Source: Mrakia gelida
Lineage: Eukaryota > Basidiomycota > Tremellomycetes > Cystofilobasidiales > Mrakiaceae
Assembly: GCA_024345305.1 (NCBI GenBank)
Contig: BRON01000021.1
Location: forward strand, 62,001 to 126,000
DNA: 64,000 nt
Reading direction: 5' to 3'
The translations under genes were made by a program, and so were the position numbers. The notes under the pieces are model-generated. The model was not told the DNA's origin, ran no database searches, and was given only the letters and a program-made list of their open reading frames with translations. Shown piece after piece: positions 34,912 to 46,971 of the stretch. Positions within the stretch are counted from its first letter, which is position 1. The number at the start of each line of letters is the position of its first letter.

Positions 34912-37900
34912 TCAAGACCTTGCGACGTTTTCCTTCCAGTCGGCGGAGGCGAGATCCAACGACGAGGAGACGAGAGAAAGTTTCTCGATAGCGGCGGATC
35001 TGACCGAACGATAGAAGAGATATGGAACTTCAGTAATTGTTGGGTAACGGTGAGGTAAATAGCAGACGAACTGATCGAAGTTGCTCTGTCTCGTTTGCTC
35101 CAGGTTGACTGGCACGAAAGGAACCACATCGGGTTGAGTCAAGGATTAGAACCACACAAGGGTGTGGGTTTTTGCCTCTATGAAACTCACATGATCTGCT
35201 CTTCCCTGTCCCAAAGGTCTCCTAGCTCCTTCGCACTTAATCCTCTAGCCTGACCAAACAAAGCGGGAAGAAAAGCTCGAGTCAGGCAGCCGAAAGGGAC
35301 GAGTCGAGAGCCGAAGAAGAAAAGAACTAACCAAAACCTCTCGTCTTTGCACGTTCCGATCCGCTCGCAGAAGTGTCTGAGATGCTCCTCCCCTTGATGG
35401 CCGAGCAGGAAAACAAATGATTGCTCTGTCAGTCTACCTCGAGGTCTCGACCTGACGGACGGGACGGTTCAAATAGCGCTCACCTCGGTAAAGCCATGAT
35501 TAGCAACGCCCTAGCCTGGCTCTCCAACTGAAAAGCCAACTCGAGAGTCTCCTCGACCATCCTCTCCTGTGCGTTCCTACTTCTCTCCAGCTTCGCAGAC
35601 TCCTCCTCCTCCTCGTCTTCCTCCTCAGAAGCTCCCCCTCCTCGGTCCCTCTCCCTCCTTAGGTTTGTGAGCCCCCCTCCTCGGTCCCTCTCCCTCCTTA
35701 GGTTTGTGAGAGCCAGTCCTTCGATGTCGTCCTCATAGCTGCCCCAGTGCTTCATGACGAATCTAGCATGAGCTTCGAACTCACTGTCCCCCTGCACGTC
35801 CTTCAGCTCCTGTCTCGAAGAGGCATAGGATGGACGACGACGGGAGGGTTCATGCTTGCTTCCCTTGGACTTTAACCTCGAGGCAGCGTATCTGGCTTCT
35901 CGAACTGTTCTGTTGACTTCGAGACGGCGTTCCGAGATGGACGAGATGACGGCAGAGACTGTTTGGACGGCGAAGGAGGCGATGACCTGGGGATGAAAAG
36001 ACATCGAAGGAGTTGAGAAGAAAAGTTGACAGCGAGGAAAGAGCGGTGGATCCTACTAACTGGAACTGCAATGAGAGAGTAGAGCACGAAAAACACCTTG
36101 GCGAAAGGCGAAGAGGGATAGTAGTCACCGTACCTATGTAAGGAAGACGAGCAGCAGGGTCAGCTGGGGACAGGTCTCGACGGGACGCACACATGTGTGA
36201 ATTAGGGCGCTGGAGGCTGACATACCCAATTGTCAAGAAGAATATGAAGCTGTAGTAGACGGAAAGAAAGGGGATGAGGAGCTGGGCTGAGCTTGTCAAA
36301 GTCGAGGAAGGAAGAGCAGCGAGGGGCTGAAGTCTCACCAAAAGTAAAGCGACTGTCCATACGAAAGACCGTCTGCAGCCCAGAAAACCAACGCCCCCGT
36401 CGTCCAGAATATCGTGAAGGAGAGAAGAGAGAAGGTCTAAGAGGGATTCAGGCAAAAAGAGTCTGTCGGGTTTAGTTGTTCTGAGCTGAAACGGAGACAT
36501 CGACTGCGTTCGAGGGAGAAACAAGGCAACAAACCAAGTTGTAGGCTTGAGACTTCCGATGCTCCTTCTGTTGTAAGCGTCGTAGATACTGTGGACCAGA
36601 CGGGAGGTCAGAATCTTGATTTTGAGAGAGAGAAGAGAGCCGACGGTGCTCACCTTCGTTTCCTCTTCGACTCCCCACTGGTCTGATTCCTTCAACGTCT
36701 CTTCCCGCCCCTCCCCAGCAAGAACGATTTGCTGAGCCCTCCACTTGGTTTTGCGGAGTTCGCTCTGGTGAGCGAACCAGTTGACGATCATCGAGATCTT
36801 CGAGACCAAAGCGAAAGAAGATGGTCAATTGAGAGACCGAGGGCGGTCGTCTCGCCGAGCACGTGTCAGTCTGCCACTCCACTCACTTGATTAGCAAGCA
36901 AGACGATGCTCAAGATTGAGAAGGGAAAGAGGAGAATCTAGACGAGAGGTGAAAAAAGAGCCCGAACAGGTCAGCACCGGCTGCTGTTCCAGCACGCTGG
37001 ACTGACCTTCGTGGAGACTTGCGTCGGTTTGAAATCACCGAAGCCCACCGTCAGAGTCGAGACGATTGAGAAGTAAACTCCGTCTGTTAATTTCGGAATG
37101 TCAAGAAGTCAGCGGGGAGGGAAGCAAGATGAGATGAGGCAAGAAGCGTGGAGCGAACAAAGACGAACCAAAGAACAACCAACCCTCGATTTTCGAGAAG
37201 ACGAGAGCCATGATTCCGATCACCAAAACGAAGCTGGAAACCGAGAGCATGAAATCTGTGCAGATTTGAAATGGCTTAAGAACCTTGTCAGCGCCGGAGG
37301 CCGACGCAGATCAGACGAACCAGGATCTAGACTTACGACGCCCTTCAATCCTGATCGCCAAGCTATCCTTCCATGTCCTCTTCCTCTGAACGACGTAGTG
37401 GTAAAGGAGAAGACAGGCGCAGGCTCCTGTTGAAGAGTGAGAACGAAAATGTTAGCAGATCTCCTCAGAGAAGCTTTTCGGGTTACGGAGCAAACGAGAA
37501 AGTGACACTGACCTGAGAGAGCACATGAGAAAGTAGCGCAGAAGAACTGAGGTGGAGAGGAGATCGAGGGCAAATTTTAGCTCGAGTTCGAACAGAGAAA
37601 GGTACGTACACGAGGAAAAAGAAGGAGCCTGACCGCTTCGCCGTAGTTGTATCCCGACGGCTTCCGACTCTTCCGACCGTAGAGGCATATGTTGATAAAC
37701 TCAACAAGAGTTTTGATCCAGAAAGCTACGAGGGGAGTTTGAACCTGGAAGAGGAACGGAGGTGAGACTTGGGCTCACGAAGGACCGACGGAAACGACGA
37801 CGACTCACGACCCAGCGTTCCATGTTCTTGGTGTTTGCACTGAATCTCGCGATGAGGAGAAGATTGCCGAGGATACAGAAGGCTGGGTGAGGGAAGTCAG

Positions 37901-38241
37901 TACGGCCAGTGGTACTGTAGGTGTAGCGAGGAGTCGGAAGCTCGAAGTCGGGAAGGAGGCTCGCTTTGAGCTTCGACTGACCCAACGAGACTGCCGAAAG
38001 CGCTACCGAAGCTGGAGGATCCGGTTGAGGAGTAGAGGTTGGTCCAAGGATGAACCATCTTTGTGAGAGAGCGGGGATGTCAAGGAGGGTGATCTAAATT
38101 CAAGAAAATGAGCTGGTAAGTGTTAGAAGAGGGGAAGGGTTGAAGGAATCAGAGAGGACGAACAAGAGGAGCGACGATCGAAGCCACTAAGGGAGCTGTC
38201 TTTGCGATCTTCACGTATTGGCGTGTGGTGCTAGTGCTCAT
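34912..38241 (-). CDS. TOK-type outward-rectifying two-pore K+ channel
   Basis: Many-exon minus-strand gene. Start at the ATG at 38241-38239 (MSTSTTRQYVKIAK); 3' end placed at a stop at 34914-34912. It encodes several hydrophobic segments (for example 'LGNLLLIARFSANTKN', 'FVLVIGIMALVFSKIEG') followed by a first pore loop with filter 'STLTVGFGDFKPTQ' (37030-37060), then 'MIVNWFAHQSELRKTKW', more helices, and a second pore 'FFLTIGYGDYYPSSPFAK' split by an intron near 36130-36220. The T-(V/I)-G-(F/Y)-G-D signatures define K+ selectivity. Two pores after an extended set of helices is the fungal TOK1 layout (eight spans), a plasma-membrane channel that lets K+ out on depolarisation. The C-terminal cytosolic region is long, charged and holds a 13-residue tandem repeat. 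Exact exon borders beyond 35480 are tentative. Confidence 0.85.
35633..35710. repeat. In-frame tandem duplication, 2 x 39 bp, in the K+ channel tail
   Basis: A 39-bp period keeps the frame and duplicates 'LTNLRRERDRGGG' in the cytosolic C-terminal region. Near-perfect copies suggest a recent event and a tolerant, probably disordered region. Confidence 0.85.
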
Positions 38242-38531
38242 GTCTGGGCCATCGTCAGGGCTGAAAGCTGAACGAGGAGGCAGAATGGGGGTTGGGAGAC
38301 TCTTTAGACTTCAACGGTCGTTTCAATTCCGCACAACACCGACGCTCCCTCCCCCTCCCTTCTCCACTTCAACTTTTATTCGACTAATCACAATGGGACT
38401 CGCAGGATAGCTAAGGTGGTCGAGTCGAATCCTCCAGTGAGTCGAGAGCTTTCGTTCAGAGTTGAGGGAGGAGCAGAAGCCGAAAAGAGAAGGAGATCCC
38501 GTGAGCTTGACTCCTTCCTTCCTTCTACCAT

Positions 38532-39096
38532 CTATCTCATCGTAGAACAGAGTGATCGAAACATTCGTTGCCCTCGTACAAAAGGGTAGTCGGTGAGAAT
38601 CCTTGTTCTCAGAGAACCTTGGTCCTTTCCATCCTCCTTCACCTCGCCTCCTGCTTCTCGCACCACTTCCACCTGCTTCGGCTCAAATGGGAACTCCGTG
38701 ACCAGAACTTCCACCTAAGTCACCTCTTACCGTCAGCAATCTATCCATTTCCTCCTCATCAAGCTCAGATTGAAGCGAAAGAAGTTCTCCGAGACGCCGA
38801 GTCCGTTCGCGTGAAAAGGGGCGTTCGAGGAAGAGGGAGAGGGAAAGGGTGCTGATGGGTCGACGAGGAAGAGGAAGAGGAAAGGAGACGTTCTTTTTTT
38901 TCTTCATCTGCTGGAGTATCGCTTCGTTTTCCAACTCCCACTGACCTTTTATTGCCTTTTTTTCTCTGCAAGGATGCCGGCTTTCTATGCACACCCCTCC
39001 TGGATTTCGTGGAAGGTTCTGATAACCAGGGTAGGCTATGATGTGAGTAGGATGAAAGAGAGAGAAACAACTAAGAGTAGTGAGCAGTGGAAACAT
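38532..39096 (-). CDS. Hypothetical protein, glutamate-rich helical region
   Basis: Minus-strand exons read 'KGQWELENEAILQQMK', 'RTRRLGELLSLQSELDEEEM' and 'EVLVTEFPFEPKQVEVVREA', with plausible short introns between them (for example GTAAGA...TTAG at about 38715-38731). I do not recognise the family. The charged, helical composition suggests a coiled coil. A plus-strand frame over the same bases (38568-38855) is also open, so the strand is not certain. The start at 39096-39094 is a guess. Confidence 0.3.
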
Positions 39097-39543
39097 ATAG
39101 AAAGTTCTAGATTCGACACGTTTGCTTACGCAGCCGACTTGGTGTAATCCGTTCTACTCGACAAGAACCGCCTCGACTCTACCTTATTTCCCGCCAGTGA
39201 TACCAAAAGGCGAAGATGGAGACTGAAGCAAAAGTAGCAATGATGGACTACTCCTTGGGTTGTTCTCCTTTAGCATCGGCGAAGAGGCAGGTTCGTAGAG
39301 ACCTAGCAAAACAAACGTCAACCCGCGATCTTGGGCGCAGGCAGCTACGCGGATCCTGCCGTCTTGAAAAAAACGAGGCACATCTTTTTTTGGATCCGGG
39401 TGAACGGAGTGCGGCAAGATTTCTGTCAAAATAGTAGTCTGAAGTTCTGCCGCACATCTTTCACCTTGAACAGCATCAATTGACTCTTGACCTCCCCTCC
39501 GTCGCTCCGCTCTTCAACCGCCTTTCACAACTACAGCAGAAAG
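39097..39543. other. No gene assigned
   Basis: Contains short open frames on both strands without start context or domains. Probably the promoter of the plus-strand gene at 39544. Confidence 0.35.
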
Positions 39544-40456
39544 ATGTCCTTCTTCTCTTGGTATCATCTCACTCATATGCATCTCGTCATTCATGCCCTA
39601 GAATCGCGTGAGTTCCGTCGAGTAACGAGCGAAAACAGAGACGCGGCTGAGCTGACCTTCGATTCCTCCCATTCCCTCCACCCTCCCTTCTTTCACCTCT
39701 CTTTCCCTCGCCCCTTCTTACTCTTAATTTTCCCTCGTACAGAACGAAGCATCGAAGAACCTAACTTTACCAAGCGGGTCATCATGGGGTATTTGGAGTC
39801 CAAGTTCAAGAGAGGAATGCCACTCGCCCGGGTTGACGAGAAACTCACAGTTCTCGAGCAGGTGACCTTGAATTGTTCCTCCCTCGAGCCGTCGGACACC
39901 CTTCTCTCTTCTCTCTTCCTGCACATGCTGACACCTACCTCTCCTCTGGTCTCAGGCTATGTTCCAACGTCGAGTGAGTTTCGGTTTCTTTTGCAGAATT
40001 CCTTCCTCGAGTTCTTTAGGACGCTCTAAGCTCAACGTCTGACGATCGTTGCTTTCTCTTCCCTCCTTCCTCTACTTCATTAAGCTCCCTGATTTCACTA
40101 AAGAGTTAGACCCTCTCGATCACTATCAGCACCCTCACTCTATTTACTGACCCTTCTTCATCTCTCCTTTCTCCAGAATCGTCGAAATCCGAATCCAACT
40201 CCAACTCCCTCCTTCCAAAGTCTTCCCCCGACCATGCCGTCGCTCCTCCCAAATCCCTCCTCCCAACCTCTACCATCCTCCCACGAACGCCATCATCGGC
40301 TCCGCTCCCAACTCTCGACCTACTCGTCCATCCTCTCAACCTTATCTCTACTTGCCTGTCTGCACCTTCACGGACCGGGACGACCTCCCTGTTTATACTC
40401 TGGTCGACCCGTCGAATCCCGTCAGGAGATTGGAGAATCAGGAATCGTTGGTTTAG
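39544..40456 (+). CDS. Conserved-looking hypothetical protein
   Basis: Exon 1 (ATG 39544) reads 'MSFFSWYHLTHMHLVIHALE'. After an intron (GTGAGT...CAG, to about 39742) the second exon gives 'EEPNFTKRVIMGYLESKFKR' then 'GMPLARVDEKLTVLEQ'. A micro-exon 'AMFQRR' follows, and a long last exon is Ser/Pro-rich in every frame, so its true frame is uncertain. The middle block looks like conserved, globular protein, but I cannot name the family. If the last exon is read in the frame ending 'VYTLVDPSNPVRRLENQESL', the stop is at 40454-40456. Confidence 0.5.
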
Positions 40457-40716
40457 ATGAGAGTAAGGAGGGAGGAGGAGAAGAAGGAGGGTTACGGCCA
40501 CAAATTCACGACATTCTTAACGAGCTACTCATGTTATACTGTTTTCGATTCTTAAAACGCTGGTTGATGTTTGACACAGATTCTCCATCTGTTGCGTCTT
40601 CGATATTGAAGTAGGATACTAGACGCTGAGCGACTCTGCTGATACGGATCGAGCTCGACTGAAGAGGGGAAAGAAGAAGTTGTTGTTGGGTTAGACCGTC
40701 CCCGGAGTCACTCGAA

Positions 40717-40772
40717 CAGGTTCTTGGGTCGTCCACCTGAGCTTTAGGGATGTCTGTAGGATCGTGTTCCGC
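40717..40772 (-). repeat. Relic of LTR type A
   Basis: 'TGGGTCGTCCACCTGAGCTT' followed by 'TAGGGATGTCTGTAGGAT' matches the outer end of LTR type A with several differences. The rest is lost. An old insertion. Confidence 0.6.
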
Positions 40773-41591
40773 TCCTGATGTAGACGGAGAACCTGAGCGT
40801 CTGAGGAAGATGGAAGGAAGTCGATGAAGCAAAGGGTGAGCAGGGTTAAATCGACGCTATCCTCGATCCTCCAGTCATCTCGGTGTCAGGGTCTACATCA
40901 CAGCTTTCTTCGTCTTTTCGTCTTTCTTGTGACGCGTCCGGTTTCCTTTTTCGATTTCTCTCTTTCTGACTTCGCTCTTGTTCTCATTCTTTCTCCATAT
41001 CAGCCTTCAAAATTGAATCAGACATACACAAAAGCTAATCATAAGTAGCCAACATGGTTCCAACGTGAGAAGATGGAGTAGAGCGGGCGTAAAAGTCTAC
41101 AGCTCAAAGACAAAACCACGTCGACAATCGCTGGAATCTCGACGGCGCCTTCAGTTGCGAGACTATCCGTCTTGGCCGCTTCGATCGTGGGTGAAGACCC
41201 GGCGGTGTGATTGGAACCAAGTCTGATGATGATAAGATTAAAAAACAGGGCGACGCGTCGCAAAACGACGAGTCAGTCGGATTGCTTTCTTTCCAACAAA
41301 AGGGAAAAGACGTACTCGTCGTCGCTAATGAGCTCGTCTTTTGCGCTTGATTTGTATCCTCTGGACGAGCAGGCACGCTTCTGAGGAGTCATGAAAGAAG
41401 GACATGAGGAACAGGGAGGTCACTAACGCTGCGCGAGTTTATCTGCGGCTTACCGCTATCACTCACGAGATCTACTAGGTCTTCTCTTCCACTAAAGACA
41501 CTTTGAAGCGTCACCTGAAAGGGGTCCCCGGTGACTGGTGGATCGCAAAAGGACGAAAGCGAAATCTGCGCGGGGCGTGGTTAATCGCGAC

Positions 41592-41999
41592 TCATTGGTT
41601 TTTCACGCCCTTACCAGATCTCCTCAACTCACGAAACATGCAGTTGACGCAGCCAAGAAGGTTGTCCACCTTTCCTTTTTCGCATACTGTAAGGCATCCT
41701 TCGAGGTCGTTGTTGAAGCACCGAAGGTAGATTGGGATTGAAGATCTGCATGGCGTTTCGCAAGCTTGTGGGATGGGTACGCCTCCAAAGGTCCCGTATG
41801 GACGGCGAAGGAGGGATTTGACGGGTTGGGAAGGAAACGTGCTAGGTATAACGGCTGTGAGGGAGGTTGGCGAGGAAAGAACGTCAAAACTTGATAGCTC
41901 CGAGGTCGCAGAAAAAGCAGCAAAGGGGGACTGACCTGCTGAGACGGCGAGGGTTGAAACGAGGAAGAGAACGAGATGTGAGATGTTGAAGGAAGACAT
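41592..41999 (-). CDS. Small secreted cysteine-rich protein, effector-like
   Basis: The ATG at 41999-41997 starts a clear signal peptide 'NISHLVLFLVSTLAVSA', interrupted right after it by an intron. The mature part begins 'AVIPSTFPSQP' and continues 'IPQACETPCRSS', 'LRCFNNDLEGCLTVCEKGK' and 'LLGCVNCMF'. Eight cysteines in about 45 residues with paired spacings recall fungal extracellular Cys-rich domains, although the exact CFEM pattern is not met. The last coding exon may be spliced at about 41631 to exons around 41104-41376, one of which encodes a Ser/Thr/Ala-rich stretch, but the phase does not fit cleanly. It is probably secreted. A role at the host or environment interface is inference. 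Confidence 0.6.
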   Translation of the reverse strand: MSSFNISHLVLFLVSTLAVSAGQSPFAAFSATSELSSFDVLSSPTSLTAVIPSTFPSQPVKSLLRRPYGTFGGVPIPQACETPCRSSIPIYLRCFNNDLEGCLTVCEKGKVDNLLGCVNCMFRELRRSGKGVKNQ

Positions 42000-42629
42000 G
42001 ATGGTGGTCAAGGAAACAAGTGAGCGAGTCCACGAGGAAGTTTGCCATCAATCTCCAGAGTCGACGCGTCGCTCCCCCCTTGGCTCCGAGATGAACCGGA
42101 CAGCTTTGCCCACCTTGGAACAGTGCAAAGCGCTCTGACAATCTGAGATTGAAATCTGCGCACGTAAGCCCAAGGAAAGGTATCAATTTCAACCCTGTTT
42201 GGTACAACAACCCAAGAAGTCGCGTCGCCCGCAAAGGGCCAAGAGGAAGAGCTTTTGAAGGAGGAGGAAGACTGCACGAGGGAAAGTTGGAGAGAGAAAA
42301 ACTCAGGATGTCGAATGTAAGGAAAGGAGCGGAAACAAGACGCTTTCTAGCCTTCTCGTTCAAGAGGAGCTACTGCGACGAGATTCAGCGTCGCCAGGAG
42401 CGAGAACGAGTTCTTCTCTGTCTTTGACTCGGTGACTCTCGCCTCCTTGGTACATCGAAAGATCAGCTTAGCTACACTGCAACTCGCGGGTTTGATAGTA
42501 GAAGAAGCAGTTGGGGCCAAGGGAGGAGGACGTCCACTTTTCTTTCTCCTTCTACTCTCTTCTCTCCTTCACCATCACCCACCCCTCCCTCCTTTCCCAA
42601 CACCTCTCACCACCTCAAACTCTACGACC

Positions 42630-42870
42630 ATGACTTTCTCCAAGCTTTCGGTCTTCTCCCTTCTCTACGTCTCAATCGTTGCAGTCTCAGCAGGTTCGTT
42701 GTCTCAGCTTGTTTTTGTGTTTCTTCTTACCGAGCTTCCCGTCTAACTTGCCTTATGTTTTCTCTTTCACACCTTCAGCTACCATCCCAGCTGCGTTCCC
42801 ACTTGAGAACCTTGCAGACGATCCAGATCTTGTCTGTAAGCATGCAACGTCGAGAGAAGGAAACGGGTGA
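42630..42870 (+). CDS. Secreted protein start, paralogue of the divergent neighbour, probably truncated
   Basis: ATG at 42630, signal peptide 'KLSVFSLLYVSIVAVSA', then an intron at the same position as in the minus-strand neighbour, and a mature N-terminus 'ATIPAAFPLENLADDPDLVC'. The shared plan (signal peptide, intron, x-IP-(S/A)-(T/A)-FP) suggests the two are divergent paralogues sharing the roughly 630-bp intergenic region. No cysteine-rich part can be found downstream (42870-43330), so this copy is short or broken. Confidence 0.5.
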
Positions 42871-43449
42871 ATGACCGACCTATGCGCCGCCCTCCAGATG
42901 CAGTCAGAAGACAGACAGACTCACCACTCCCCAAATTTCCGATTCCATGACCACCGCTGACACTACCTCCTAAGACTGAAAGGACAAAAGTGAGCGGGTC
43001 CCGCGAGTTAGGACCGGAATGATGTAGCAGAAGAGAAGGATCGGATCCTACCAGCTACTCGCAGAGGGGGGCTTTGGTCTGCTGAACTCGCCGGAAGACT
43101 TCTCGGAAACTGGTGCCAGTACCTGAGACCACCATATAAAGGATTTAAGATAAGCTTCCTGCTAACCGCACACGAGAGCTCACAAAGGGACCAAAAAAAA
43201 AAAGTGAGGGAGAAGAGCTCGCGGTCGAGCCCTTATTTTCTTTGGCTTTGATGCCTCAGCCCGTATAGGACGTTCCTACAGAGTACCTGACGAGAACGAG
43301 ATGCGAACCTTTGTAAGACCTTGAGAGCTTGACGTTATGGGGGCTATGGCGAGAGCGGGCAGGCAAAAAGGAAAGGACGGTTGTGAGCTTCATCCATTTG
43401 GAATCCGCCGTCTTTTTCCGTTTTCTTCAAGGGACAAAGGCAAACGAAC
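42871..43449. other. Gene-poor stretch
   Basis: No open frame with domain support. Contains a short A run at 43193-43203. It may be decayed downstream sequence of the secreted-protein paralogue and of the duplicated exon at 43450-43734. Confidence 0.35.
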
Positions 43450-43734
43450 TCACCCATACTCCTCACATACATACGCCCCAAACTCTCCAACGCACATCTC
43501 AAAGCCTCCTAACCTGTACAGTCCGCGTGCTTGAGAAGGCTCCGACAAAGATGGAGAAGGGAATCGCCCAGAGAGTAGGACAGCCAGGATAAGCAGGAGG
43601 GCGATTTGAGCTCCTAAGAAGTAGAGAACACCTCTTGAAGAAACCTTGGTTCGGGATTTGATTACTTCTAAGGCTTCGAAGGAAGAGGGCAGGAGCTCGT
43701 AAGAGAACGAAAAGAAGGGAGGGAGGGAAACCAT
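43450..43734 (-). pseudogene. Duplicated first exon of the SGNH-hydrolase gene
   Basis: The minus strand from the ATG at 43734-43732 encodes 'MVSLPPFFSFSYELLPSSFE', a transmembrane anchor 'GVLYFLGAQIALLLILAVLL' and 'MCVGEFGAYVCEEYG', closely matching exon 1 of the gene at 53113 (including 'GVLYFLGAQ' and 'CVGEFGTYVCEEYG'). It ends with the same GTGAGT splice donor. None of the following exons is found downstream. It is a partial gene duplication, diverged (about 60-65% at protein level by eye), so not recent. Confidence 0.75.
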
Positions 43735-44155
43735 CGATGTTGGGGACGGATGGAACGGTAAATTGGAGGTGAGGAGGTCATACAAGCTACGTGCCACGTG
43801 CCAAGGACACAGGACCAAGCAAAGTGAAAGAGGTCAAGCTGACCACGCAGCCGTCAAAGTCGAAGTCAACCGTTTCGGTCTTGATTGACTCGGGCAAAAT
43901 ACACTCATTAGGTCAGGCTCGTGGTTGCTTGCGGGACAGACTGTCTTGGTATGTGAAACGCCAGAGGACCAATTAGGGTTCTGACTCGATTCTAGCCCAG
44001 AGTCGGATCCCGCTCTTGAATCCTTGCACTCCTTCCCTCCCAAACCACTCCTCCCTCCCTCCCTGCCCTCTCGCCCTCCCCACCTCCTCTCTTACTTCTC
44101 TCAGAGAGTTTGAGCTTCCCTTCTCGCTCCCCTTCTGTTTCCTTGACTTTCACAC

Positions 44156-46971
44156 ATGTCGTCCAACCCGACGCTTCTCCCTTCTTCGAGCACACCTCAA
44201 GGCGATCCTTCCCTCCACCTCTCTGGCTGTGATTTTGGCCCATCAAGTTTGTCAACCATGGGTTCACCATTGAAACGATCTTTTTACGAAAAGATTGGAT
44301 CACCAGGGTCAGGTATCTGGATGGACATCAAGGGTGTGAGTTTCATCAAAGGTTATGGACAGGATCGGTTGGAGCTCGGGCTCATCTCTTCCTTCTTCCC
44401 TCTTGCCTCCTCCATTGATCTGGTCTATACAGAGAGCACCCTTCTACCTCTCGGACTGGACCGATGCTTGGACATATAGAGTTCTCCCTGCTACAGCTTT
44501 TGTCTTCTTCTCAAACGTCCTTGTGAGCCCAGATTCAACAGAAGATCACAGGACTAGAGTTGACCTCTGCGTTTTTCTTCCTTTGTACCGTGTCGTCGAT
44601 CCTTCAGCCCGGAATCGCCTTCTCTTTGGATCTAATCGAAACCACAGGAAAGTACGGCTTGAATGAGGTCTTGCTCTCGAGTGAGTGATATTTGCATCTT
44701 GGTCGAGCAGCCGTTCGGAGAGGGAGAGGATGGCGGACTGCTTTCACTGCGTACCTCCTCTTCGTCTTTCTCCGCCTTCTCATCAGCCCATCACGAGTCT
44801 CAAAGCTGAGCTAACCTGTCGTTGATCAATCATTTTTCTTTTGTGTCCAACAGCTCTCATTGCAGCTCTAGCTTCCTCAATTTTTGGAGCTCAGCCTTTG
44901 GTGATATCAGGGGTGACGGGTTTGTTCTCCTTCACCCACCTTCTCCTTCCCGCTTCCCGCTGACGTTGACATTCTCGGTTTGGATCGGTGCAGGTCCCAT
45001 CACGGTCTTCAACAAGACAATTTACGACATTATGGAAGGCATCGAAGGTGGGCCAGACTATCTGCAGTTCATCGGGTAAGCCTCATCATCGTTCATTTCG
45101 ATATATCTCTCATCATCAGGTTAACCTTTCCTTTGCTCCTCGCAGCTGGGTCTATCTCTGGGCTGCGATCTTCCACTGGATTTTCGCTTTCTGGCAAGGA
45201 TGCAAGACTCTCAAATACCTCTCCCGCTTCTCGTGTGACACCTTTGGTTTCTACGTCTCGTAAGAGTCTTTTCTCTCGATCCGAGATGCGAGATGAGGCG
45301 AAACCGTCCACGTGTCGTATCTTCTTCCACTTTCCCCGCTGACTCCCCTCTCTCCACTTACTCATCTTATTCTCGTAGATGGGTCTACCTTCAATACGGG
45401 GTTCAAATCCTCACTCGACAATTCGATCTCCCTCTCCCTTCAATAATCCTCTCCATCCTTCTCGCTGTTCTCACCCTCGTCGTCGGCCACACGCTCAGTC
45501 TTGTGTCGAGAGCTTCCTACTTCAGTCGTGGCATCCGTCGCCTCATCGAGGACTACGGGATGCCGATTGCAGTGGTCGCTGCCTCCGCACTTGCGTACTG
45601 GGGTCGTTTAAGGGCCGCGTTGACTGTCGACGGAGTGGAGGGAGCAGGACTGACGACTCTTCCTGTCGGGTCGGCTTGGAAACCGCAAGGGGGGAGAGAT
45701 GAATGGCTGGTGAGGTTCTGGGAGCTGGATGGGAAATGGGTGGGTGTTGCCTTTCCGTTTGGCCTGGTGTTGTTCATTGTGAGTCTGAGGAACTTTGGGA
45801 AAAGGACAGGATGGAGTGTGGAACCGACATGAGAAACTCTCTCTCTTTTGTCTATCACAGCTCTTCGCCTTCGACCACAACGCTTCGAGTGTGATGGCTC
45901 AGGCTGCTGAATTCCCGCTCAAGAAACCTGCTGGGTTTCACTGGGACTGTACGTACACGCTCGTCCTTCACTTCTGTCCCGCCAGAAGTTCTGAATCCTC
46001 CTTTCTCTTGTACTCCTCTCCGCCTCTTGAACAGTTTTCCTCCTAGGAGTCACCACTTTCGTATCCGGACTTTTCGGGCTCCCAGCTCCAAACGGTCTCA
46101 TCCCTCAAGCTCCTGCACACACCAAGAGTCTTATCGTCGTGGGACCCGCTCCTCCTTCCCGTTCCTCCTCGGTACCCTCCCCGTCACCCACCATCACAAG
46201 CACTGTCAGTGCCCCAGCTAGGATACCAGACGACCTCCCACCTTCACAAGAGAACGGGGACGTCGATGAAAAGGAGAAGGAGAAGGGAAACGTTCCGTTC
46301 GTTCCTCCGGTCGAAATCCGACTCGGCGTGGTTGAGCAGAGAGTGTCGAACCTCGTTCAAGGATCAATATGTGCGGTGATGATGACGGGACCCTTCTTGA
46401 AATTGCTGGGCTGGGTTCCGAAGGGAGTTTTGGCGGGGTTGTTTGTGAGTCGGCACCAACCCCTCCTTGTTTCTACTCCGCGTCCTCGTTTCTTCCTTCG
46501 CCTATCTATTCGCCGAACTGACCTTTTTGTTTCTGCAGTGGTTTATGGGATCCGAAGCTCTCTTTGACTCCGGAGTCACTCACTTTATCCTTTACCTCGT
46601 CAAAGACCCTCACTTTGTCCCTCTTACCGAGCCGCTTCGACGCGTCCGAACCTCGAGGGTGTGCGCCTGGTTAGGATTGGAGCTGCTGGGTTTCGCCGCC
46701 ACCTTTGCCATTACGAACACGATCGCCGCAATCGGGTTCCCAATCGTTGTGCGTCCATCTCTGTTCTTTTCCTCCGCTGCCGCCTAGAAGCGCGTCTGAC
46801 CTTCTTTCGCGCTTTCAACGATCCCATCCTCTCCCTTTTTCGCTTGCTCAGATCTCCCTCATGATTCCTCTCCGGTACTGGGTCATTCCCAAGATCAAGG
46901 TCTTCACCAACGAGGAACTGTCAGTTCTGGATGGACCCGTCGCATCCGAGCTTATAATGGAGAGCCTCTGA
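44156..46971 (+). CDS. BOR1: SLC4-family anion (borate/bicarbonate) transporter, BOR1-like
   Basis: Multi-exon gene, ATG at 44156, TGA at 46969-46971. Motifs: 'APFYLSDWTDAWTYRVLPAT'; 'PGIAFSLDLIETTGKYGLNE'; 'SSIFGAQPLVISGVTGPITV' then 'FNKTIYDI' (the highly conserved SLC4 core); 'FAFDHNASSVMAQAAEFPLK' (the FDHN-x-SS transport-site region); 'GLFGLPAPNGLIPQAPAHTK' (LPAPNGLIPQAPxH); 'GVVEQRVSNLVQG' (E-(Q/T)-R-x-(S/T)). These are the signatures of fungal and plant BOR1 boron exporters. About 12-14 membrane helices are expected. Localisation is plasma membrane or vacuole by family. A Ser/Pro-rich acidic loop at about 46160-46290 is variable in the family. No defects seen. Confidence 0.93.
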
